From contig MEDY01000046.1 in assembly GCA_001724265.1 (NCBI GenBank), forward strand, positions 46,428-110,427: 64,000 bases of DNA. Reading direction: 5' to 3'. This DNA is from Rhizaria sp. SCN 62-66. Its lineage: Eukaryota > Rhizaria, unplaced. This document shows positions 10,801 to 23,561 of the stretch, one piece after another. Both the position numbers and the translations under genes were made by a program. Positions within the stretch are counted from its first letter, which is position 1; each line of letters starts with the position of its first letter. The notes beneath the pieces are model-generated. The model was not told the DNA's origin. It saw only the letters and a program-made list of their open reading frames with translations, and ran no database searches.

Positions 10801-13800
10801 GACGTTGTTGTCGTCATCAGCTGCAGTCGCACTCGGCGCCGCAACGGTGACACCGGGCAGCGAGCCTGCAGCGCGCCGGCGCGTGGAGGCCAATGCAGCT
10901 GGGCTTTTCTCTGCTTCCGTCAAAGCGGCATCCGAAGTCGCGCCTGTCACGCTACTTGCTAGTTTTACGGCCATCTTATAGAAACGATTCTTGATAGTCC
11001 CATCAGTTACGGCTTGATTAAGTTTCTGAATGGACGCAAGCATACGAAATCGCATAACGGATCCCTCAGCTTGAGGTGCAGCGTTTGACTCTTCCTCTTC
11101 CTCTTCGTCACTACTGTCGGAGTTTCCACCCGAACGCACATTGGAAACTGGAGGAGCGCCAGCATTAGAAAGTGCGACCGCAACTTCTTCCTTACGCGTG
11201 ACGTTACCGCGGCTGTCGTCATGTGCGGCCAGTTGAGTCATCCGAGTCACGCCGTCGGTGACGGGCGTGGCGTGAGCAATAAAGGGCAGGATCGTCGCCT
11301 CGAAGTAGACGTACCCACCGCAGTGGGCAGCAGGGAAAGCCTTTGCGGCAGCCTCTGCCTCATCCTTGGCACCGGCGCCGTCCCAGTTCGCCGACAACAG
11401 CTGCGCCGGCACGCCAGGAAGATAAGGCAACGGCGTCGCCGTGACGAGGTTCACGAGTGACGTCTGCGCGCGGGCAAGGCAGTGCGTGTAGCTCTCAGTC
11501 ACAAAGTGCACCGGGACCTTGTACGCCTGCATGTGTTGCGTCCAAGGTGCGGAACGTGGGCCAGGCGAATACACGCTGCTCCACAACGCGATCATGTTCG
11601 TGTTGGCGCCAACCGCAGCGGCCCAGGTGAGTTCCATCATTGCCAGCACGCGGCGGCGCAGGTCATCTGCAGACTGCCGGCGCGCGACAGCAGCGTTAGC
11701 AAGAAGCTGGGGATAAGTGCCATCAAGAACCAGGTTGTACCCATTTTCACGCATGATGATGTCCGACTCAGCTGTCAGTGTCTGCGGCCACATCATCGCA
11801 GCGTGCAGTGCCGCCTCACTCACCGGCGCCATCAGTGCACGATCAACACGGGTCCACAAATAACGCGGTTCACGGCGATTGCATGCAGCCTCATTGCTCG
11901 CACTATTAGAGGACGCATCATGAGTCAGGTTTTCGCCCCAACCGCCAGACTCCTCCTCATTGTCGTCATGCCTTTGATTGTTTGACCGACGCTTAGCCAC
12001 AATAGCATTGCGAATGCGCGACTCGTTCGCAAAGTGCAGACTAATCTCGTTCTTAGCTGTAACACGGGACTTGGTCTCGCTATCTGAGCGCTGGGTTAGA
12101 TCCTCATCCATCAGCGTGCGCATCGACGTCACAGCTAACGCTGCGGGTGTGGGGATTGGCCGTGTCGTGCGAAACGGGCGCATCACCATCGCCGTGCCGC
12201 GGACAACGGGTGCTACGAGCGAACGCATCGTCTGCGCAGGAACAACAATCTGTGCGTCGCCGCTGGGCATCGCCACACTGGTAAGCGCAGATGTTGACTC
12301 AAGCACAGTCAGGTAGCGACCACCGCCGTCTACTGGCGCGCGGCGGCGCAGCAGCAGCCGGGGTGCAGGCGGAGAGATGGCAGAACCAAGCGGGGGCGCG
12401 CGGATGCCAGCGCAGATAATCATCGACTGCTCCATGGCGCAGGTTTGATACATCTTGATAACCGCAATGCCATCGATGAACACAGTTAGAGCACCGTTGA
12501 TGTTGTCCGTCGTGAGCGTGACAGAGCTGCGGGACGTGAGCGGTGGGAGGCGTTTCGAGCACAGATCCTTGTCAAGGCGCAGATGGGTCTCCATGCCACT
12601 GTTGTTGTTGTTCTTGTTGTTGTTGCGCTTATTGTCATTAACCTTGGTACTCTTGACCTTGGTCCGCTTAAATCCTGAGAATGTGTTGGCGATCATCATC
12701 TTCATTTTTTTCTCGACTGAGTTAAACATCGAAAAGACACCGCTGGATTTCTCATCGTCCTCCTCAATTTCAGGACTGCTTGCATCATCCGCTGAAGGCG
12801 GTTCAAGTAAAGCTGCGACAGTCGCGTCTACAGCCGAGATGCTCCCACACGGTGCGAGCTGAGCTGCACGTTTAAGCACCGATGTTGCGATTTCAATGTC
12901 AGGTCCTACAAAGGCGTGGCCCGTTGACAGGATCACAACGCCATCTGATGGGGCACGCGCCCACGGCAAGCTATTCGTTTGCGGGGACACAGAGGAAGAT
13001 GCAGGTCCAGACAGTGACGAAGACTCAACACTACTGCCATTAGCCAATCCGTCACCGTTGGGCTGCGTGATCGTGTGCAACGCGGATAGCGCCGCGCCAA
13101 GCGAGCTGCCCGCATTAACACTCGAATGCCTAGTGCTATGATCGTCGACAGCAATCCCACTTGGTAGGGGTAACAACGCGATGAAAAAAGACGGAGCGTC
13201 CGCAGCCGAGATCGCGTCCTCGTCAGCACACGCATGCTCCTGACCCTCAGTTGTAACCCAAGACACTGGTACTGTTGTGCTTGTAGGTAAGATATCAACC
13301 GTGAAAGAGGAGAACAGATTGCTGTGCGAAGCGCCATTCATTGCAGACGCAACGTGCCAGCTCCCGGGTGTCGCGGTGGGCGCGAGAGAGAGCACGCTGC
13401 CTCCGGGGGCAACCTCGACCGACAGCTCGACTTGTGCGCTCGCAGCGATCGCAGGAGCAACCGTTGGGACAGCCCATGAGTGCGCGCGGCGGTCAGTCTC
13501 GATGTTGGCCTTTGTCACAGCAGGGTCTTCGGCGACCACAGTTAAGTTAACAGAGGGCACAGATGAGTCCATGTTTGCGCAAAGCGAGCAGCCGAGTGAG
13601 AACTCCATTCCGTTGGGCGGGTGCGCGAGCTTCAGAGGACATTTGCTTGGCCGCGACAAGATAGATGTGCCAATCCTGGCAAAGATCTCTTCTTGCGACT
13701 TCAGCTTGCCGAATCCGGAATAGTCTGTCTTGAGAATCTTCTGCACGTCGGGGTCACACTGACTCTGTTCATCCATCGCCTTGACGTTCATGCGCGTCGA

Positions 13801-16800
13801 GACGTGGCGGGAGTAATTATCGTGGCATCACTGACAGAAGTGAACGGACGCAAAGCAGAAGAAAACAGCAATGTTGCAACAGAAACGACACTTCCATGAG
13901 ATAAAGTCTGTTCCGTGCTTCTTACACGTTGTCTCTGAGTTGACTAAGCGGTTCGCCTGGCAGCGACTGCAGATCAGCGTCGTGGGATCAAACCGATTCG
14001 CACCATCTGCGGGTACCACCGCACCTGCAGCGTTGTTGGGTGCCGGTGCGCCCATGTCATCAACGCAGTTGCGCGCGCCGGCGAAGTACGGCTTGGTACA
14101 GCGATGACACTCGAAGAACTGGAAATGGTCCATAGCAAATGCCCCGGGGTTGGCGTAGAACCGTCCGCCGCGCTGCACGATGCTTGGATCGCGTTGAAGG
14201 CCTTCAGCCTCAAGTGCTTGCAGAGCAAGCCGCTTGACAGCGAGTTCTTTCTTGTGCATATTAGTCATGGTCTCCTCCAGAAGCGGGTGACGAACACGCA
14301 CGCGGCACACGGGGCAGCCCAGGAAGTCGAACGACATGCGCGCCCCGGACCAGCCTGCGCGCAGCTTGGCGCGCACACACTCGTAGTGGAACGTGTGGCC
14401 GCACGAGGACAGCCGGATCACAGGACTGATGCCCAGTGGAGCGAGACAGACAGAGCAGTCATCTTCTGCGCACAATGGCTCTGCCAGCTGCGAGCGGCCG
14501 TTTGCGTTAGCCTTTTGAAAGTCGAGCGTCAGAGACCGCAACACGGATAGGCGCAGAGCAGCAGGACCGGCGGTCACATGGCATTTGCCACCAACACCAT
14601 GAGCGTGACCACATGCTCCAACAACAGTTGCAGGAGCGGACACCATCGAGAGTGAGCTGTCGGACAGAGGCGCGGTGAGTGCAGCTAGAGCATTTTTGCG
14701 TGCCTCAGTCTGGGCCATGTAGGCGGCTGTCGCAGCGGCTGTCGCAGCTTCCTCGCGGAGTGCCGCGCAGGCTGCGTGGAGACAAGGAGGGCAGCTAGAA
14801 AGGGGCTCATCCTTAACACCACGGCAAAAATGACCACACGAGAGTAGCTTCATACAAGATGACTCGAACGCAGTCTTGCAAGACACGCGGTTGCAAACAA
14901 TCCAATCTTTTTTGAGGCCGATGCTTTGGTTGATTTGACGCGCATCCACGTTGAAGGGCCTTGCCTTCTCATTGTAGTCATTGTACATTTCTTCGCCGTT
15001 AACATCTGGCAACGCGTTGTTCAGACTTGAGATCTCTTTTGCCGCAGCAATCGCCTCTGTGCGCGCCAAGAGAAGTACGGCTTCATTTTCTTCTGAAGCG
15101 TCCTCGTCGCACCACATGCAGCGCTGTTGGCTCGACTTGCGAAGCAACGCAGACACACATGTTTCACCCACGTGATACGGCGCCATTCGGCATCGGCGAC
15201 ACGAGTCGGTGTGGCATGCCAGACAGAGCACGCGCTGGAGCGCCCAGTGGATCCGTGACTGGTTCGGTAGCCCGTTAATCTGGCGGCCGCGCATCCTTGG
15301 GTTGGAGTGTGAGACTGTGAGAGGAAACTCAGCGACACGCTTCAAAACCTCGTGCTGCGACAGAGGTGGGTCTAACGTCGCAATGGCGCCGCACTTCTGA
15401 CAGCCCCACCAGTGACCGACAGTGGCGAACGGCGACCGCTCAACAGTAAACCTGTTCCTAATGCGTTCCACCTTCTCAAAATACGCAAGCACTGCACTTG
15501 TCATCGAACTCGAAATGTAGCCACAGAATGCGTTGATCGAAGGAGTTGCCACAATTGATTTGTCCTTCATAGAATTTGGACCGCGTTGCCACCACGTAAG
15601 GTGCTGACTCAGCATATGAAGAGTCACCGGCCGCATGGCAGTGTCGTCGCCCTTGCTGTCATGTGCCTCGCGCAGAGTCGACACGTCTCCCAGCATCGAG
15701 AGCACAGCCTGGGCCTCAAACGCGGCGAGAGCGGCAGCGTCAGTACCGAGAACTTCAGTGGCGTCGCCGGGACACAGCGCTGAGACGAGTCCAGCAACGG
15801 CTTCGTTAGTGACGTGTTCCTTCTTGCCCGATGCCACAACTAACAGTGCAGAGGCCACGCATGCGCGGCAAAGATCAGACGACGGTGCAGGACCACCGTG
15901 CGCAGCGTATGTCGCAGCCTGGCCAAGCAACACTGCGATGTCCGAAGACACACGTGGACGTTCAGGAATTACTGCGGCAAGCGTACCAGGCCACGTTGCA
16001 TAGAGCGGCGCGGACTTATCAGCGGCGAAGCACACACGCCTGCCATTACGAACTTGACTCATCCAATTGAAGTCGTTGATACTGTCCTTAGGGACAACGG
16101 GCGGCTGGAGCAGCTTCGAGATAAACGATGCTGTCGAGGTTGAGTGCAACTCAGCGATACCCGCCGCGTTAATGTGCTCCTCTATCTCTTGTGCGACAGC
16201 ACCATGGTCGGTGAAGATGGCTTTGCCGCGGAAGAAGAAAGTGTCCCATCCACTCGAAATGGTCGACGCAGCTGCCGCGGCAGCTGCCACGAAACCAGCA
16301 ATGGGAGAGATGGGCACGCGCAAATGATAAAACATATCAATATCACTGCGCTCACCACCGCAGCAGTTGCAGGGCATCGACGTCAGCATGTGACGCGGCG
16401 CTGCCAAACGCGCACTTGGAGCTAAAGCTAGCAAGGCGACTGGGAGCTGCGTGGTGATAGTGCCACTGTTCTCAGGCAACGCCAGGGAGACACCGTGGTA
16501 CGAGTTCATCTGACGGAACAACTCAGGCTCCACGCGCGGAGTGTCGACAGACTGTAGCGCCAAATACGGGGCAGAAATGGGCGCGGTCACCGTCCACGCA
16601 GCAGCAGCGCGCGGGTGCTTAGCAAAGCTCGGGAGACCCAACAAAGCAAGTTGGTCATCAGTAGCTCCGCGTTGGGCCGCCAATGATGCCACAGCAGCAG
16701 TTGAGGCATTGATGACGAGACTTAGAGTCGGTGCACTAGGCTTTGAAGCGCCCATGCCGGTGCCAATAGCCTCCATCTCACCGACGGCAAAAAAATTGGG

Positions 16801-19800
16801 CGTCGTCAGCTTGGCGGCAACGAGTGGCCGTGTGACATCTGTGTCAAGCGCCATGGCAACCAATGCGGGGCGCGCGCGAGCAACTGACAACGCGCAATGC
16901 CATGCACCAGCAAGCGCATCTGTGTTGGCTGCAGAAACAACGGCCTCTATAGCACGCTCGCGCATCAATGATCCCGGAGGCGCAGTTGTTGCGATCGTCG
17001 GCAGAAGCAGCGTGCCAATCTTCTCGTCAGCAGCAGAGGCAGGGTCAACCTCAGGGGAGCCAGCACCGACAACTGTTGCAGCGGTTTTGGGCGAAGCAGC
17101 TGCCTTCGGGACAGCAATCGCAGTGACATGAAAACGTGCGTCCGCAGCAATAGCCAAGTCGGAAGGTAACGCACGTGACTGGATTTGGACAAGTGCTGAA
17201 GCTGCAAGGCTTCTAGCAGGTGCGTCCACTTCAGGGTCATCGTCAGAGGCGTCCGACGGTGGATACGAACACGAAGGAACAACATTCACCTTTGCGCGCG
17301 CATGCGCAGTCGCGACGGCGGAGGCACCCGCATAGATGGCATTTGCGGATGCGACCGTTGTGGCCATATCTGGCAGTGCTGACACAAACGCTCCGTGAGC
17401 GACCGCTTCCAGCATGAGACTCGACGTCGATAAGCGCGAATCGCTGGCGATGTTCGCGAGCGTGGCCTCCGTCACTGGTAAATCGGCAATGCGTCGATTC
17501 TTGTCTGCCAGTGTCGCCTGCGCCACAGAGAAAGACGTCACTAAAGCGGGCAGTGGATTCAGCGCAGGTACATGTCCTGCGCCCGGGAACATGAGCGGAT
17601 CTCCGTCACCTGCAACCAGCGGCGTGATGCGAGCAACAGCCGCAGTAGCAGAACCGAGGTTACGTTGTACGGGCGCTGGCGCAAGGTAGTAGACAGAGTA
17701 GTGCGCAGCGGCCACACCGACAGCGGGCGTTGCAATGATGACAGCGGTAACCGGCGCAGACGTCGCCACTGCACTGTCCTTTGTGCTAGGTTGGCGTGTG
17801 ACACCGTCTGCGCCGAAGAGACCGATGGGTGCAGTCGTCGCTACAATGCGCGTGAGCGTGGGGTCAAGGCTCACGGTCTGTATCGTCGAAGGCATAGCGG
17901 GCGTGGGGAATAGCTCAAGCATACTGTTCGCAGTGTGGACAGAACCAGAGCTCATTGCGCTGCTACAGTTGTCAGGCGACACCGAGCAGAGGTTAGCGCC
18001 GACACGGGCAGTGTTCGTTGCAGCCGGGCGGCGCACCAGTGAGAATGCGGCGGCACTGGCAAGCGCAGCGTCTGCAGTCGCACCATGAGGCGGCGCAGAG
18101 ATGTTCGCAAAGCGCGACTGCCAACCCTTTTCGCGCTCCATCCTGGCTGCACTGAGCTGTGACCTGTACCGCGCACCGCCACCGCGCCAGGCTGCAGCGT
18201 GTTGTGTCTTAGCAACTGCCGCATCAAGCTTGCGTTCACCCTTGGTGAGTGTCGAGTCGGCGCCGACCTTGGCCCAATGCTTTGATAAGGCGTCATCATG
18301 ACGGAGCACAGGCATCGCGTCAAAACCACTCTCGATCTCAGGCTGAGTTGTGTGCGGCGCCACAGCATAAGCCACGACCTTAGCAGCACGCTCGCGGGGC
18401 TTGGTGTGAAATTCACGCGCAAACCGCGATATCGGTACGAGGATATCGGAGGCCGTGCGGTGGCGGTCGACGTTGGTGTCAACTGTGTACCAGAACGGTA
18501 GGACAGGGGCTGGGACCGAGGCAACAGCAGCAGCTGCGGCGTCAAGCGCAGCGTCAACAGCCTCGGTCGATGACTCGGCGTTTGTATCGGCCGCGGGAGG
18601 TAACGCAATCGGGTATGGCCCACAGAAGAGTACGTGGCCGGCAAAGAGCGAGTTGTGGAGACGTGTAGAGAGCGCGTCCGCAGCAGCCTCAGTGGTCATG
18701 ACAGAAGCGCTGACAGAGGGGGTGATCGGACTCACTGGGGGACTCGCTAGTCCGGAGAGGGATGAAGACGACAGTGTGGGCAACATCGGTGCCGCAAGAG
18801 AGAGCGATGAACTCGAGGTAGATGCAATCATCGATGACGCTGCGGACGAGGTCGTGGCTGAGAGCGAACTGTTGCTCTTTTGACTCGAGTCGGGCTTGTC
18901 TTCCCAGATGCGCACAAGCGCCTTCGCAGCTGCTAAAGCTTCCGCGCGAACCTGGACTGGTGTCGCAACATGCGCACCAAACGAGACACGCACAGTCAAG
19001 CCGAGTAGCGCAGGCATCTCAATGACGGCGGCGACTGCAGCAGGTGCGGACACAAAGCGCACATACGCGGCCTGGCCGTGCAGAGGCACCGAGATGGACC
19101 GGATTGCACGGCCGAAACGGGTGCGCATTAGAGCGGTCAGCGCACCCGCAATGGCGCTCGCGTCGGTAGAGCGGTTCCGTTCCTCTGCCACAGCAGAGAC
19201 TTCGGCTGTCTTCCCGGAGAGCAGCGCGCGTCCCGAAATCGCGCGGGCCGTGAGCCACCAGGGCTGAAACCCACTGATCCAGAGTGTGCTCGTGACGCGC
19301 TCGCCCATGCGCTGGTCGATGAGGCCGTGCGCCGCAAGCACCGTCAGCGCGGCGTGCGCCGAAGCTGCGGTGGGGAAGCGCGGGAGGCAGCCGTTGGCGA
19401 CCCGGACTGAGTGGGCTGCCGGGAGGCTCGACGAACTGAATTCTGCTGCGGCTGAGACTCCGGGGACGTCAGGGCGGGGCTCCGTGGTCTCCAGCATCGC
19501 AGACTGCGAGAACTCCGTGGCCCGGCCGGGAGGAAATCCGACAACACTGGGAGTGGGGACGAAAGAGCGCTTCTTGATAGCATCAGCTATGTGCGGGTAC
19601 GGGGACGACGTCGATGGGGGTGCGGAAGCCGGAGGCAGACGGCAGTAGAGGTACAGCTGCAACACGGCCGGCGCCCAGCGGAAAAGGTAACGTACAGAGA
19701 CGGGAATTAGTGGGTTGACCGCGAGCTGTGTGTGTTTCACCAGGAGGTCATCCATGATCGTAGGGTCCACAAGCGCGCCACGGGCCGATGCAGCGCGCGC

Positions 19801-22730
19801 GGCAGTGACGTTGAGCACACGCGCAAGGCGGCCTGCGGCGAGCGAGGCCGAGAGCGCGGCGCGGGACACGAACGCAACGGCGTGGGGCGCAAAGAGTCCC
19901 GTGGTGTCAATACCGCGAAGGTACTCGAGTGCGACGCCAGTGGGCGTGCACGGCGGGAGCATCGTCTGGGCAACGTGCTCTAGGAGTGCGTCCACAGCTG
20001 TCTGGTCCTGATTCCTCCTGACGCCAAAGGCCTTGTACCCCGGCGTCAGCACTTCGTCACCGCTGTAGGGTACGAAGTCAAACAACGCAGCACCACCAAG
20101 CAAGTGTGACAATTCGAGCATCGTAAACACCGCAATCGTGGGTGTTTCAAATTCAAAGGCACACATACCACCGATGCCCCACACACTGATCCGATCGTTA
20201 CTGAACGCACGGCGGGCGTCCGAGTTCGGCTCGTCGGTCAAAATCATTGGCTTTTGCTTATCACCAAACATACGTCGCAGTAGCGTGTCAACAGCATCTG
20301 CAATCAGGACTCCGACGTTGCCCTCTTGGTTCCGGATGTAAGGGGCATCTTCGCTGGCAAGATTGCCCTCTCCAGCGCAGCGCACGACACGAGGCGCACC
20401 CGCAGCGGCAGCGTTCGCTTGATCATAGTCATGCATTGCAGTGAGGCGTTGGACGAGAAGTTTGAGACGGCTAATTAAGGATGTTGCACTCCCCATGATG
20501 TCTTGCCGCACCCGGGCGCCGTGGTTGTGCTCGCACTGTTCCCAACCGGGCTGCGGACTAGGTGACATCGGTGTCGTGGCCGCGTGACCCACTTCTGCTC
20601 CCCGTTGCACCTGCGCCAATTGTCCCTCCTTGGATGCCTCTGAGCGTGTCGCTTCGGCCGACATGCGCCCATGTGCACCAGCCGATACAACCGACGCTAA
20701 GGTCAGTCCGGTGATCAGTGGGTCAAAGAGAGGCGCAAGTCCGGGGTACCTGGCTGATAGGATACCCGCAACGCGGTTCGTGGCCGCCGTTGCCGTTGCG
20801 AAGGACCGCGGCGTGAAAGGGGAGAAGCTGAAGTTATGCGCCTGCTTGAGACAGTCCTCGATTGTGAGCAGATTGAGCACATTAATCAGTGAGCTGGCAA
20901 GCGTTGATATAGCCGCCTTAGAGCGAGAGAAGCCGTGGATGATAAGCCGCTTGCTGACCGCGTTGGGGCGCGTTGTGAGTCCTGCGTTGTAGAGAGTGTA
21001 GCCATCCAGTGCGGGATTGCGCGAAGGGATCATGCTCAAGACATCATTCGCCTTTTCTGGGGGAACGTGGACGCGCACTTCGTGGCGGACTGCTGCGCTT
21101 ATGTTCGCTAACTGTGGGTATTCACTCCAGCGCACCAGCAGAAACATCGCGTTCAGCGCTTCGCGAACGCCCCACAGCGACGCCGCAATGTCAGCCACGT
21201 CAGCCTGCGTGTGCGCCGTCGCGCGCGCCGCAAACACGTCCGGTGTATCGGCAAAGCCGCGTGGGGGCAGCATTGCACGCTTGCTGAAGCGCGTGGTGAA
21301 GCGGTCCTGGATGCGGGGCGAGAGCAGCGAGTTCAGCGCCCGCGCGCGCGACGCAGCGTGACCCAGCGCACTTGTCGGCTGCCGCAGCGTCAGGTCAAGT
21401 TTAGCGAGGTTAGCTGACCCGCGCACCGCGTTTGCGCCCGCGTCGGGGAGCGCGGCGACTGCGGGCTCGATGTACGGCGACGCGGCCAGGAAAGGCTCCT
21501 GGCTGAGGATGACGGCCTCCGTGAGCCCCGCCGCGGCCAGACGCGCGTAGCTCACGGCCTGTGGCGTGTTGGCGTTGACGGCGACAAGCGCGCGCTGCAG
21601 GAACGGCGAGGTGACGGTGGCGCGGCGGAAGGTGACCGAGAGCGCGCCCCGCGGCACGCCCTGCAGCGCGAGGGTGACTGTGTGAGGACGGCCGTTGGGC
21701 GGAATGTCCGACAGCGGCAGCGTAAGCGAGCCCAGCGGGTCGTCGCGGAACAGGAAGTCGCGGTCCCAGACCGAGATGACGAGGTGCTCCGTCTCGGCGG
21801 CCGCGGCGGCGGCGGCGGCAGCGGCGCGGGTGGGAGCGAGCACGCGGTTCACGGAGCTGGGGCTGAAGGCGCTGCTGGCGGCTGCGGAGGCCACGGCGGC
21901 GGGAACGCAAGCCGGAGGCACGTAGAAGATGAACGACTGACGCCAGACAGGACTCAGAGTGCTGCGGCGCACTGATGAACGCTTAGTGACTGAGTTCAGC
22001 GTGAACAACCTACAATTGAATTGACAAGACAGCAACGATCGATGGGAATGAAAAGCGAGAAGAACATTGAACAGTGACTTGTGTTATTCTTGGCGTTGGT
22101 TTTTCTCGAATATGATATGCTAGAACACGTACACGTAAGGATCACTACTGTTGCCAAAGTCGGCAGCGACGAGGTCGTGACCAGTGTGAAGATCGATCAA
22201 TAGAGCGTCACCGTAGTCGAAAACAGTCTACAATCAGGATCCACATAACGTCGCATAGAGTGGTAGGTGAGCTTGTGTGCGTGAAATGTTGACATTTGCG
22301 GGTATTTTCTATGAAGACAGTGAGCGCGTACAAAGTTGCAGATACGTACAGTGGGGTCGATAGGGTTGGAGCCGGGCTCGGCAAGAACGTAGGTGTCCTG
22401 GTGCTGGTCGGCGTTGCTGCTTGAGCTTTTAGAATTTGCCCCAGCGTCAGCTTCCGGCCCAGTGATATGATTGGCGGCAAATACGTCAACGGAGTCGTCT
22501 GTGAGACGCGCGCAGTTGACCTGAACAGTACACTCTTTGGAAAAATGAAGCGTGTCGATGGTCGCATTGTTGTCCATTAGAGGGCGACCATTGAACAGCA
22601 TGACAATGATGCGACCGCGCACATGAGTCAAAATGCGCTGTTTTAGGTGTAGCACGGTGACCTTGGACGTAACATCGATGTTAAGGATCTGTGGACGGCC
22701 CAGACCGATCACGTTCGCGAAGATTAACAT
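4807..22730 (-). CDS. Giant UBL-C2-RCR (MYCBP2-type) ubiquitin ligase, three exons
   Basis: Predicted exons are 22730-22350, 22227-22127 and 22009-4807: 5,894 codons, stop TAA. Residues 1-76 are a ubiquitin-like fold starting at its own Met (MLIFANV...VMLFNGRPLMDN). A C2 domain follows at about 128-250, with SSDPYVYV joined to the LSPVW strand by splicing. Cysteine clusters lie near 2360-2440 (IBR-like) and 2530-2575 (SCGHFCRG). A RING lies at 2674-2735 and a tandem-cysteine module at 2790-2975 (CTKPYFAGARNC, KHGTDF, CRFCCNIAVFFCF, HPPNGMEFSLGC). The RING plus tandem-cysteine order matches MYCBP2/PHR ligases, which esterify substrates by a Cys-Cys relay. Further on are a LamG/ConA-like patch (near 3330), SPRY (3730-3990), a RanBP2 zinc finger (4367-4394), a second LamG-like patch (5030-5215) and a kelch-like end (5810-5887). 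A TGA interrupts residue 2888 inside the catalytic motif. Without decoding it, the product ends before the last zinc ligands. The RCR call is strong; the splice sites are inferred. Confidence 0.82.
12601..12627 (-). repeat. Trinucleotide tract encoding poly-Asn
   Basis: GTT repeats on the plus strand, interrupted once, encode an Asn-rich loop (NNNKNNNN) in the RCR ligase second half, just before a LamG/ConA-like patch. Probably a length-variable microsatellite in a disordered loop. Confidence 0.7.
13828..13830 (-). other. In-frame TGA inside the RCR catalytic motif, residue 2888
   Basis: The sequence reads FFCFASVHFCQ-TGA-CHDNYSRHV. In MYCBP2-type ligases the corresponding motif is HFC-x-x-CH, so the TGA replaces exactly one residue between two zinc-binding Cys. 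The frame continues into the expected remainder (CPLKLAHPP, GCSLC) and then 3,000 more codons. No intron can remove a single codon here. Confidence 0.9.
21797..21826 (-). repeat. GCG/GCC tract encoding poly-Ala in the C2 domain
   Basis: A run of GCN codons encodes about ten Ala inserted in a loop of the C2 domain (TRAAAA...ETEHLVISVWD). It interrupts the fold between strands and looks like a replication-slippage expansion. Confidence 0.65.
22010..22126 (-). other. Intron 2 of the RCR ligase gene, 117 bp, phase 2
   Basis: The donor is GTTCTA after SDPYVY and the first two bases of a Val codon; the acceptor is ATTGTAG before LFTLNSVTKRSSVRR. Splicing restores a continuous C2 domain (SDPYV to LSPVW) across two frames, and the lengths of all three exons sum to a multiple of three. 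Confidence 0.75.
22228..22349 (-). other. Intron 1 of the RCR ligase gene, 122 bp, phase 0
   Basis: The donor is GTACGT after NPIDPT and the acceptor is TTGTAG before TVFDYGDALLIDLHTG. The upstream exon frame stays open through the intron, but only this join connects the ubiquitin-like domain to the C2 strand in another frame. Confidence 0.65.
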
Positions 22731-23561
22731 TGCGTTGGCGTAGCCCGAGGCCCAGCTTGGTAAGGAGGGATACACCCAGTTGCTTTGCCGATGTTACGGA
22801 TTTAAGGGCAGTTCTTAAATAGAGTACCCTGTCTTCAAGGTGAAAAAGGTCATGAATAGTGTTGTACAAGTTAAAGAGGGGTCATGGGCGAGTATTGTCC
22901 ATAGGCATGCACCCAATGTCGCTAGCACTAACAAAAAAGTGTTCTGTGACTCGTATTGAGGGCTTCTGGTTATGAGGTCTAATATCTGTATACAAAGCAA
23001 ACACACACTGCCGGCCAATAATATACAACGCTCTACCACCGATCATACAGGGCAAGTATCTTGCTCTAAGAAGTCCCCTCTCACATGCTATTGACTGAAC
23101 GACCGCCCTCAGTCGCGTCACCATGGTCAAATTGGTGTTTGTGGTCAGACACACTTCTTAGCCATATCACATCATATCATCTGTAATACTTGTGCATTTC
23201 GAGTATTTTAAGCAATACCATGTCTGCCAATATAGGTTTGAGCTGAAGCGACGACAACATGCTTATTATATTCAGACAAGTACTCAATTCACATTACTAA
23301 CACTTAGACACACACCAACCATTACATGCACCGATTCAATCTCTATTGTATTTAAAGCCATACCATGTAAAAGCAACACAGTTGCAAACGACAACGTGTA
23401 CTGCCACGCACCTGAACCACCAACCCACCAAGAGAAACAAACTGGAACCACGCCTGCCTCTCACAGTCGCAACATTCATCATCATCAATCACTGGTAATG
23501 ATTGATCGATGGCTGTCCGAGCTGCCAAGAAAACCACAGCCTGTCCACACCGTCAAGCTCC
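22731..23561. other. Intergenic region, 831 bp, AT-rich
   Basis: Between the start of the giant RCR ligase gene and the end of PGK, both minus strand; it should contain the promoter of the giant gene and the PGK 3' region. Short ORFs here (for example 22882-23154) have no recognisable motif. No tRNA or repeat seen. Confidence 0.6.

Noticed and set aside
13828-13830. Treating the regions either side of the TGA as two separate genes
   Set aside because: The downstream frame begins with the missing zinc-binding Cys-His of the same domain and has no spacer or promoter; the domain is only complete when joined.
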